The notes beneath the pieces are model-generated. The model had not been told where the DNA came from, did no database searches, and worked only from the letters and a program-made list of their open reading frames with translations. A DNA stretch of 64,000 nt from Kitasatospora sp. CB01950 (lineage in GTDB: Bacteria; Actinomycetota; Actinomycetes; Streptomycetales; Streptomycetaceae), in assembly GCF_001905465.1 (NCBI RefSeq), contig NZ_LISX01000003.1:714698-778697 (forward strand). The letters run 5' to 3'. The translations under genes were made by a program, and so were the position numbers. Shown here piece by piece: positions 57,837-64,000 of this stretch. How positions within the stretch are numbered: the stretch's first letter is position 1; each line of letters begins with the position of its first letter.

Positions 57837-59867
57837 ATGACCGGAGAGACGCACGGCGCACACGCCGAACCGACCGTCGTCCGGGAAGGCCTGCTGCTGG
57901 TCGACGCCGACCGGCGGCTGCTGTACGCCAACGACGAGGCCCGGCGACTGCTGGAACTGCCCGCCGACTGCGAGAGCCGGCCGGTCGGGGCGCTCGGACT
58001 GCCGGCCGGCCTGCTCGCGCTGCTGGACGGCGGACGCGACCTCACCGACGCGCCGATCACCATGCACGGCCGCACCCTCGGCCTCGACCTGCGCCACACC
58101 GACCGGGCCGGCGGCCCCGCCCACCGGGTCGCCACACTGCGCGACACGGCCGTCCTCGCAGGCCCGGACACCGCCCGCCGCCGCCTCGAACTGCTCTATC
58201 GGGCCGGCGGCTCCATCGGCACCACCCTCGACATCACCCGCACCTGCCAGGAACTCGCCGCAGCGCTCGTCCCGGCGTTCGCCGACTACGCCTGCGTCGA
58301 CCTCTGCGAAGGCGTCCTCGACGGCGGCGAACCCCGACCCGCCCGGCACGGGACGATGCACCGCGCCGCACTCACCGGGATCACCGCGCAGCCACCGCTG
58401 CTCCCCCCGGGCTCGTCCGTGCCGATCGTCCCCGGCACCCCGCGCGCCCGTGCCGTCGACACCGCCCGCGCGGTGGTCGAACCCGACCTCTCCACGGCGC
58501 TCGACGTCTGGGACGACGTCCAGCCCGGAGCCGTCGACGCCATGCGCGGCGAGCAGGTGCACACCCTGATCGCCGCGCCGCTCACCGTCGGCGACACCAT
58601 GCTCGGCCTCGCCACGTTCTGGCGGTCCCGGCCGCGGCCCGCGTTCGACGAGGAGGACGGCGCCCTCGCCGAGGAACTCACCGCCCGCGCCGCCGTCCTG
58701 GTCGACAACGCCCGCCGCTTCACCCGCGAACACACCATGGCGGTCGCCCTCCAGCACAGCCTGCTGCCCGCCGGGCTGCCCGAACAGCAGGCCCTGGAGG
58801 TCGCCTCCCGCTACCTGCCCGCACAGGCCGGCGTCGGCGGCGACTGGTTCGACGTGATCCCGCTGTCCGGCGCCCGGGTCGCCCTGGTCGTCGGCGACGT
58901 GGTCGGCCACGGCGTGCACGCCGCCGCCACCATGGGACGGCTGCGCACCGCGGTGCACACCTTCTCCTCGCTCGACCTGGCCCCCGAGGAACTGCTCGGC
59001 CACCTCGACGCCCTGGTCAACCGCCTCGACCAGGAGAACCCCCGCCCGGACGGCGCCGAACGCCCGATCACCGGCGCGACCTGCCTGTACGCCGTCTACG
59101 ACCCCGTCACCCGACGCTGCAGCTTCGCCCGGGCCGGCCACCCGCCGCCCGCCGTGGTGCGCCCCGACGGACACGTCGAGATCCCCGACCTGCCCGGCGG
59201 ACCTCCCCTCGGGATCGGCCAACTGCCGTACGAGACAGCCGAATTGGAGCTCCCCGAGGGCAGCCGGCTGGTGCTGTACACGGACGGGCTGGTGGAGTCC
59301 CGCTCGCACGACCTCGACCACGGCATGAAACTGCTGCGCGCCGCCCTCGCCCACCCCGGCCGCAGCCCCCGGGAGACCTGCGACGACCTGCTCGACGCGC
59401 TGCTGCCCGCCAACCCCGCCGACGACATCGCCCTGCTCGTCGCCCGGACCCGCGCCCTGCCCGCCGACCACGTCGCCGACTGGGACGTCCCCGCCGACCC
59501 CGCCGCCGTCGCCCGGGTGCGCGCCGCCGTCACCCGCCGACTCGACGACTGGGGCCTGACCGAGCAGGCGTTCGCCGCCGAACTCGTCCTCAGCGAACTC
59601 ATCACCAACGCGATCCGGTACGCCAGCGGACCGATCCGGGTCCGGCTGCTGCGCGACCGCGCACTGATCTGCGAGGTCTGGGACGGCTCCGCGACCTCCC
59701 CCCACCTGCGGCACGCCACCGACACCGACGAGGGCGGACGCGGCCTGTTCCTGGTCGCCCAGCTGGCGGAGCGCTGGGGCACCCGCTACCCCGCCAGCGG
59801 CAAGGTCATCTGGGCCGAACTGCCGATCGGCGCAGGCGAGTCGGTCACTCCTCGCACAGCTGCTTGA
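57837..59867 (+). CDS. Sensor phosphatase: PAS/GAF - SpoIIE - HATPase
   Basis: 676-residue soluble regulator. Residues about 15-105 look like a PAS-type sensor (GLLLVDADRRLLYANDEARRLL). A GAF domain lies at about 115-300, and the SpoIIE PP2C phosphatase at about 310-530 (GGDWFDV, GDVVGHG, RAGHPPP, YTDGLVESR, PADDIALLV). The C-terminal GHKL ATPase (about 550-670) has ELITNAIRYA and the G-box GGRGLFLV. This joins an anti-sigma-type kinase with a phosphatase, as in Streptomyces partner-switching regulators. ATG 57837 with CGGGCGGCGCGG upstream. The 3' end overlaps the next convergent gene by 23 bases. Confidence 0.93.
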   Translation: MTGETHGAHAEPTVVREGLLLVDADRRLLYANDEARRLLELPADCESRPVGALGLPAGLLALLDGGRDLTDAPITMHGRTLGLDLRHTDRAGGPAHRVATLRDTAVLAGPDTARRRLELLYRAGGSIGTTLDITRTCQELAAALVPAFADYACVDLCEGVLDGGEPRPARHGTMHRAALTGITAQPPLLPPGSSVPIVPGTPRARAVDTARAVVEPDLSTALDVWDDVQPGAVDAMRGEQVHTLIAAPLTVGDTMLGLATFWRSRPRPAFDEEDGALAEELTARAAVLVDNARRFTREHTMAVALQHSLLPAGLPEQQALEVASRYLPAQAGVGGDWFDVIPLSGARVALVVGDVVGHGVHAAATMGRLRTAVHTFSSLDLAPEELLGHLDALVNRLDQENPRPDGAERPITGATCLYAVYDPVTRRCSFARAGHPPPAVVRPDGHVEIPDLPGGPPLGIGQLPYETAELELPEGSRLVLYTDGLVESRSHDLDHGMKLLRAALAHPGRSPRETCDDLLDALLPANPADDIALLVARTRALPADHVADWDVPADPAAVARVRAAVTRRLDDWGLTEQAFAAELVLSELITNAIRYASGPIRVRLLRDRALICEVWDGSATSPHLRHATDTDEGGRGLFLVAQLAERWGTRYPASGKVIWAELPIGAGESVTPRTAA

Positions 59868-60270
59868 ACAGCTCCAGGTCCGTCCGCACCGCCTCCTCCA
59901 CCGCCCGGCTCTGCGCGAACCCGCGCGGACCGCCCAGCGCCTCCTTCAGCTCCTCCGGGTCGTACTCCAGCCGCACCTGAACCTGGGTGTGCACGGCGTC
60001 CAGCGGACGCAGCGCGAACGTGCCGCGCAGCGGCGGCCCGTCCACCGTCTCCCAGCTCATCACCCGGCCCCGGCCGTGATCGGTCAGCTCCGCGTCCACC
60101 CGGTGCCGCTCCCCGCCGAACTCCACCTCCAGATCCGCGTGCCGCCGGCCCCGCGCCGTGGCGTGCACCACCCCGCCGACGAACTCCGGATACTCCGCCA
60201 CCCGGTGCAACTGCGACCACGCCGTCCCCACCGGGGCGGTCACCTCGATCTGCTCCTCCAGGGTCCGCAT
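59845..60270 (-). CDS. SRPBCC-family protein (cyclase/dehydrase-like)
   Basis: 141 residues from ATG 60270, with GAGGTG six bases upstream. The order EEQIEVTAPVGTAWSQLHRVAEYPEF, LEVEFGGERHRVDAEL, VDGPPLRGTFALRPL and a C-terminal helix fits the polyketide cyclase/dehydrase branch of the SRPBCC fold. No cyclase residues can be pointed out. Its 3' end overlaps the end of the sensor phosphatase gene by 23 bases, so both stops lie within each other's coding sequence. Ligand unknown. Confidence 0.85.
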   Translation of the reverse strand: MRTLEEQIEVTAPVGTAWSQLHRVAEYPEFVGGVVHATARGRRHADLEVEFGGERHRVDAELTDHGRGRVMSWETVDGPPLRGTFALRPLDAVHTQVQVRLEYDPEELKEALGGPRGFAQSRAVEEAVRTDLELFKQLCEE

Positions 60271-60392
60271 CGCGCGCACCTCCGCATCCTCGACGCATCC
60301 CCGACGCTCCTCCCTCCAGCCTGCCAGCGCGGACAGCACCCCGCCCCCGACGGACGGGACGCCGTCGGGGGCGGGGCGGAACGGGCAGCCGG

Positions 60393-60779
60393 TCAGTCCT
60401 GCGGGAACGTGCCCTCGAACGCGGCCGCCAGGCGCAGGTACGGCACCGCCTCGGCGTGCCGGCCCTGGCGCTCCAGGACGCGGCCGAGGACGAGGTGCGC
60501 GTAGTGCTCCACCGGGTCGCGCTCGATCACCGCGCGCAGCTGCTCCTCGGCGCGGCGCAGCTGGGCGGAGTGGTAGTAGGACCGGGCCAGCAGCAGCCGC
60601 GGGCCGACCTGCTCCGGGGCCTCCTCGACCAGCTCGACGAGGATTCGCGCGGCGTCCGCGTAGGCCTTGGAGTCGAAGAACAGCTGGGCGCGGGCCCAGC
60701 GCTCGGCGACCGACCCCTGGTGGAGGGTCGCCTGCGCGGTCGGCAGGCCCGTGGTCTGCGGGTGGAAGTCGGTGGTCAT
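60393..60779 (-). CDS. Tetratricopeptide repeat protein
   Basis: 128 residues from ATG 60779 with AAGGAGCAG upstream. Two to three TPR units are seen between about 30 and 120: AERWARAQLFFDSKAYADAARILVELVEE, RLLLARSYYHSAQLRRAEEQLRAVIERDP and AHLVLGRVLERQGRHAEAVPYLRLAAAFE. It is an adaptor-type protein with no catalytic motif. It lies between the SRPBCC and the leucine-rich-variant genes on the same strand, so the three may be co-expressed. Partner unknown. Confidence 0.9.
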   Translation of the reverse strand: MTTDFHPQTTGLPTAQATLHQGSVAERWARAQLFFDSKAYADAARILVELVEEAPEQVGPRLLLARSYYHSAQLRRAEEQLRAVIERDPVEHYAHLVLGRVLERQGRHAEAVPYLRLAAAFEGTFPQD

Positions 60780-60896
60780 GCCCTGCTCCTTCCCGTGTCC
60801 GGGTCCGTCGTCGGACCCCGGGTCGGGCCTCCGCGGCCCGGCAGGTGGTTGAACCTTCACCTATTGGGTTCTATTCCACGCCCCGAACGGAGGCGC

Positions 60897-62321
60897 TCAG
60901 GCGCCCGCCGCGAGGTCCAGCAGCCGCAGCATGAACCCCACCGGCAGCGCCGGATTCGCCGCCGCCGCACCCGGCCGGGCGCCCGACTCCAGCAGGCCCA
61001 GCAACACCTCCAACGGCAGCCGCGGATCACCCGCCGCCGCCCGCGCCACCGACGCGTCCGGATCCTCCGCCAGCCGCGCCAACACCTCCGGCGCCAACTC
61101 CGGATCGCGCAACGCCGCCAGCCGCAGCGCAGGCTCCGGCCGCTCCGCCCACCGGGCCAGGCCCGGCGCGGCGAACCGCTCCAGCCCGGGCAGCGAGGAC
61201 GGGCCCAGCAACTCCGCGTACACCGACCGCAGCAACTCGCCCGGCGCGTCCGCACAGTGCACCGCCAGCGCCAGCCGCACCGACGGCTCCGGATCCTCCG
61301 CCAGCACCGCCACCGCCTCGCCCGGCAGATGCCGCAACGCCGCCACCGCGCGCCGCACCAGCGGATGGCCCGAGCGCGCCAGACGCACCAACTCGGCCGG
61401 ATCGCCCGCCCGTTCGGCCACCCACGGCAACTCCGCCGACACCTCCGACGCGCCGTGGTCCACGGCGGAGCGCTGCTCCTCCGTCAGGTCCGGCCGCAAC
61501 GACACCGCCAGCCGCACCGCGGCGTCCGGGTCGGCGGCCAGGGCCAGCGCCAGATCCGTCGGCAGCCGCGGATTGCCCGCCGCCGCCCGCCGGATTCGCG
61601 GGTCGTCGTCCAGCACCAGCCACTCGCCGAGCGCGCGTTCCAGGGCGGCCCCCGCCGCCGTCCGCTCCCGGCGCACCGGGTCGCTCTCCGCGATGTACCC
61701 CGCCAGCGTCACCGGCAACGGACGCTCCACCCGCAGTGCGCGCTGCACTGCCGCCCGCACCGCCGGATCGCGGTCCGCGCGCAGCGCCGTGCGCACCCGG
61801 GGCGGCAACCGGCACCAGCTGTTCGCCGCCACCGCCGCCGCCCGCACCGGCGGAGAGCCGTCCTGCGCGAGACGCACCAGCAGTTCCACCGGCAGGCCCG
61901 GGGCCCCGGGCACCCGGCGGCGGGTGTCCGGATCGCGATCGGCCGCCAGCGCCGCCAACACGGACTCCGGAAGTGGCACTCGGTGCGCGGCCGACGCGGC
62001 GGCCCGGCGCACCCGGCGGTCGCGGTCCGCGGCCAGTGCCGTCAGCACTGCGGGATCCAGCGCCGGCCGCTCCGCCAGCGCCGCCCGCACCCGCCAGTCC
62101 GGGTGCCCGAGCGCCGCCTCCAGCACGCCGTCGGGCAGCTCCGGACGGCGCGCCAGCCAGCCCGCGCCGTCACCCTCGGCCGTGTCGTCCAGCAGCCTTC
62201 TCAGCACCTCGGGCGGGGCCGCCGGGTTGGCCGCCAGACCGGCGAGCCACTCCCGGCCCGGTGGCGGATCGGACAACGGTCGCCAAACGGCGGCCGGCTG
62301 ATGGGCGCTCAGATCGAGCAC
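60897..62321 (-). CDS. Leucine-rich repeat variant (LRV/HEAT-like) protein
   Basis: 474 residues from GTG 62321, chosen because GGGGGAGG is seven bases upstream. Nearly the whole chain is a series of about 24-residue repeats of the form DPDxxVRxAAAxNPxLPxELLxxLAxD, for example VRAALAERPALDPAVLTALAADRD and RIRRAAAGNPRLPTDLALALAADPD. This is the LRV solenoid, which forms an Ala/Leu-rich superhelix for protein binding. No enzyme motif or Fe-S cysteine cluster, which some LRV proteins have, is seen. The Ala/Arg content is very high. Confidence 0.88.
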   Translation of the reverse strand: MLDLSAHQPAAVWRPLSDPPPGREWLAGLAANPAAPPEVLRRLLDDTAEGDGAGWLARRPELPDGVLEAALGHPDWRVRAALAERPALDPAVLTALAADRDRRVRRAAASAAHRVPLPESVLAALAADRDPDTRRRVPGAPGLPVELLVRLAQDGSPPVRAAAVAANSWCRLPPRVRTALRADRDPAVRAAVQRALRVERPLPVTLAGYIAESDPVRRERTAAGAALERALGEWLVLDDDPRIRRAAAGNPRLPTDLALALAADPDAAVRLAVSLRPDLTEEQRSAVDHGASEVSAELPWVAERAGDPAELVRLARSGHPLVRRAVAALRHLPGEAVAVLAEDPEPSVRLALAVHCADAPGELLRSVYAELLGPSSLPGLERFAAPGLARWAERPEPALRLAALRDPELAPEVLARLAEDPDASVARAAAGDPRLPLEVLLGLLESGARPGAAAANPALPVGFMLRLLDLAAGA

Positions 62322-62478
62322 GTGAGTACCTCCCCCGGAACAGCAAACGTCACCGACCCTACCCGCGTGGTGGCGCTCCGTGCACGGGATCACGCCAGGC
62401 CTGCGCTTTCGTGCCGCAGGATGGCGGAAGTGTGCAGGAGGTGCGGACCGTCGGAGGAGAGAGCGCGGCCCGCACGCG

Positions 62479-62515
62479 CCTCCGCTCCGTGGCACCCGGT
62501 GCCACGGAGCGGAGG
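62479..62515 (-). terminator. Strong hairpin terminator of the DUF35 gene
   Basis: CCTCCGCTCCGTGGCACC, one C, and its exact complement form an 18-bp perfect stem, 10 bases after the DUF35 stop. The gap 62322-62478 holds the LRV promoter. Confidence 0.85.
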
Positions 62516-62525
62516 AGGTGGTGCG

Positions 62526-62963
62526 TCAGGAGCGGGGCACCAGGCGGAAGGTGAGCACCCGGCCGCCCTCCTCGCTGGTCACCAGCTGCACCCGGGCCCC
62601 GATCGGCACCGCGCCCGGCAGCCCGCCGAGCACCGACGCCTGCACGGTGAAGCCCTCGTCCAGCACGATCAGGTACGGGCGTTCCATCAGCGCGCCCCGG
62701 CGGGTCGGACGCAGCAGCCGCTGCACCGTGCCCTGCCCGGCCGCCACCGCCGGCTCCAGGTCCGCCGACCCGCACACCGGGCACAGCAGGCAGGTCGTCG
62801 CACTGGCCGAGTGGCACCAGTGGCACCGGCGGTAGCGCAACTCCGTTTCGGCGGCCGGGAGTTCGGGCTGTCGACGGAACGCGAACGGGGAGTCGAGCGG
62901 GTGGGGGTCGCCGATGGTCGTCGGGGCCGTCGTCGGTGCGGCCGGGGCGAGGGTGGGGGTCAT
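62526..62963 (-). CDS. Zn-ribbon/OB-fold (DUF35) protein
   Basis: 145 residues from ATG 62963, with AAGGAGAC upstream. After an Ala/Pro-rich tail, the rubredoxin-like zinc ribbon has two Cys pairs (RCHWC ... CPVC, about 70-85), and the OB-fold follows (GTVQRLLRP, RPYLIVLDEGFTVQASVLGG, GARVQLVTSEEGGRVLTFRLVP). DUF35 proteins partner thiolases in acyl-CoA condensation or cleavage, and their genes often sit by acyl-CoA genes. Its promoter has the same palindrome as the downstream acyl-CoA dehydrogenase-like gene. Confidence 0.88.
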   Translation of the reverse strand: MTPTLAPAAPTTAPTTIGDPHPLDSPFAFRRQPELPAAETELRYRRCHWCHSASATTCLLCPVCGSADLEPAVAAGQGTVQRLLRPTRRGALMERPYLIVLDEGFTVQASVLGGLPGAVPIGARVQLVTSEEGGRVLTFRLVPRS

Positions 62964-63053
62964 GGCCGTCTCCTTACTGAGCCGGGTGCGCCGTCGTACC
63001 GCCGCCGGGCGGGCGTGCGGTCGGGGCGGTCTGCCATTGCCAGTAGGAAGGTA

Positions 63054-63090
63054 TGGCACTCAGTGCCCCGTGTAAAGGTACCGAGTGCCA
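63054..63090 (-). promoter_or_regulatory. TGGCACTCAGT operator in the DUF35 promoter
   Basis: TGGCACTCAGTGCC (63054-63067) and ACCGAGTGCCA (63080-63090) form inverted copies of one word. The same word flanks the start of the gene at 63971, on the other side of the TetR gene. Confidence 0.7.
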
Positions 63091-63154
63091 GTCGGTACGT
63101 CGGATCATCGGCGCGGCGAACGAGGTCCGTCCGGCGGCGCGGGGGAGCGGCGGC

Positions 63155-63871
63155 TCACTGCTCCAGGGCCGCCTCGACGCCCTGCACCACCCGCCACATC
63201 GGCGTGCCGCGGCGGGCCACCATCACCACCACCTCCTCGTCCTGCGACTCCGACCGGCCCTCGGCCGCGCCGTCGCCCCAGGTGTCGACCACCAGCTGCA
63301 GCGCCTCGTCCACCGCGGCGCCCACATCGCCCTCGCCGCCCGAGCGCAGCCAGGCCCGCAGCGCGTAGTTGTGCGCCGCGACCACCGCCGCCGCGATCAC
63401 GTCCGCGCGCAGCGCGCCGTCCGCGCGGGCCGCGTAGCGGGTGCGCAGGTGGCCCGCCAGGGTGCGTTCGTAGCGCCACACCACCGACAGCTCGTGGGTG
63501 CGCAAGTTCGGTACCTTCTTGGTCAGTTGGTACCGGCCGACGGAGAACGCCGGGTTCCCCGCGTACATCCGCAGCACCAGCCGGGCCGCGTCGCAGACCT
63601 GCTCCACCGGGTCGCCCGCCGGGTCGGCCTGCTCCAGGAACGCCGTCATGTCCGCCAGGCAGCCGTCGTGGTCCGGGAAGACCACCGCCTCCTTCGACGG
63701 GAAGTACCGGAAGAACGACCGCCGGCCGACCCCCGCGAGCGAGACGATGTCGTCGATCGTGGTCTGTTCGAAGCCCCGATCCGAGAACAGCCCGAACGCC
63801 GCCTCCACCAGGGCGTCCCGCATCGTCGGCCGGGTCGCCGTGGTTCCGCCCTGCTCATGCACCTCGCTCAT
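63155..63871 (-). CDS. TetR-family regulator of a probable acyl-CoA regulon
   Basis: 238 residues. The helix-turn-helix is at about 18-65 (MRDALVEAAFGLFSDRGFEQTTIDDIVSLAGVGRRSFFRYFPSKEAVV), and a TetR ligand domain follows. It is divergent from a probable acyl-CoA dehydrogenase gene at 63971 and transcribed towards the DUF35 gene. Inverted copies of TGGCACTCAGT occur in both promoters, so it likely controls both and itself. Acyl-CoA or a fatty acid is the expected ligand by context. ATG 63871. Confidence 0.92.
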   Translation of the reverse strand: MSEVHEQGGTTATRPTMRDALVEAAFGLFSDRGFEQTTIDDIVSLAGVGRRSFFRYFPSKEAVVFPDHDGCLADMTAFLEQADPAGDPVEQVCDAARLVLRMYAGNPAFSVGRYQLTKKVPNLRTHELSVVWRYERTLAGHLRTRYAARADGALRADVIAAAVVAAHNYALRAWLRSGGEGDVGAAVDEALQLVVDTWGDGAAEGRSESQDEEVVVMVARRGTPMWRVVQGVEAALEQ

Positions 63872-63916
63872 ACCTCGGACGGTAGCACCGACCCGGGCCC
63901 GAAGACTGGGCGAGGC

Positions 63917-63953
63917 TGCACTCAGTGTGCATAATCGGGGGTACTGAGTGCCA
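63917..63953. promoter_or_regulatory. Operator between the TetR and acyl-CoA dehydrogenase-like genes
   Basis: TGCACTCAGTGTGCA (63917-63931) and TACTGAGTGCCA (63942-63953) repeat the word seen at 63054-63090 in inverted order. They lie 18 bases before the downstream ATG. Confidence 0.7.
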
Positions 63954-63970
63954 TCACCGAGGAGACTGCC

Positions 63971-64000
63971 ATGACCCAGGACTTCGACCTCTACCGGCTG
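63971..64000 (+). CDS. Probable acyl-CoA dehydrogenase, first ten codons only (3' end outside window)
   Basis: ATG 63971 with GAGGAG six bases upstream opens MTQDFDLYRL at the window edge. The opening FDLYRL is like that of actinobacterial acyl-CoA dehydrogenases (which continue with SEEH...LR). Together with the neighbouring TetR and DUF35 genes sharing an operator, this supports the assignment, but ten residues are not proof. If right, the enzyme oxidises acyl-CoA with FAD in beta-oxidation. Confidence 0.55.
   Translation, partial: MTQDFDLYRL

Overview
The window is high-GC (roughly 73-75 percent by eye) DNA with third-position G/C bias, frequent GTG/TTG starts and strong Shine-Dalgarno sites. 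Its content (chitin and cellulose hydrolases, an AA10 lytic monooxygenase, mycothiol-linked and SpoIIE-type regulatory proteins, many TetR-family regulators) points to a Streptomycetaceae chromosome, Streptomyces or Kitasatospora. No rRNA, tRNA, CRISPR array, transposase or phage gene was seen. The genes are mostly single or paired with frequent strand changes, as expected for a chromosome arm or core flank rather than a biosynthetic cluster.

Layout. 0-4.5 kb: end of an MFS transporter, a frameshifted membrane-gene remnant, a tyrosine phosphatase, serine hydroxymethyltransferase (glyA) behind a ZTP-type riboswitch, a DinB-family remnant and an orphan ATP synthase b-subunit. 4.6-12.1 kb: a chitin block with two GH18 chitinases and a membrane-anchored LPMO, each with a DasR-like (dre) palindrome in its promoter, interrupted by a divergent TetR/MFS efflux pair. 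12.4-18.5 kb: a dual-specificity phosphatase, a secreted lamin-tail protein, two lipoproteins, two paralogous small membrane proteins and an SRPBCC protein. 18.5-25.8 kb: gdhA (with another dre-like site), a GH13 alpha-glucosidase, PadR, a SnoaL-like protein and an MFS-TetR operon behind a 46-bp palindrome.

26-38.6 kb: ricin-type lectin, a PucR-like regulator, a secreted NHL protein, a P450, a DUF1453/TetR divergent pair, CHAD protein, uronate dehydrogenase, family-5 uracil-DNA glycosylase, SPFH protein, CBS protein, SGNH hydrolase and a PaaI thioesterase. 38.7-51 kb: membrane PP2C phosphatase with a tandemly duplicated 3' end, mycothiol-dependent isomerase-like protein, Gfo/Idh oxidoreductase, a 954-residue FAD/Fe-S dehydrogenase, methyltransferase, CocE hydrolase, GT2 glycosyltransferase and an SLT-domain secreted protein. 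51.5-64 kb: metallophosphoesterase, a DUF2000/AraC pair, a GH6 cellulase, a divergent MarR/hydrolase pair, a tautomerase-like isomerase, a GAF-SpoIIE-HATPase phosphatase, SRPBCC, TPR and leucine-rich-variant proteins, and a TetR regulator whose probable operator recurs in front of both a DUF35 protein and a truncated probable acyl-CoA dehydrogenase.

How the genes work together. The clearest functional unit is chitin and GlcNAc use: surface LPMO, two secreted chitinases and possibly gdhA share dre-like operators. Other coherent units are the regulator/target pairs, most with visible inverted-repeat operators. The least explained structures are a 155-bp nested inverted repeat at 57.5 kb, a dispersed palindrome of the form TGACG-N3-CGTCA, and the orphan b-subunit gene.
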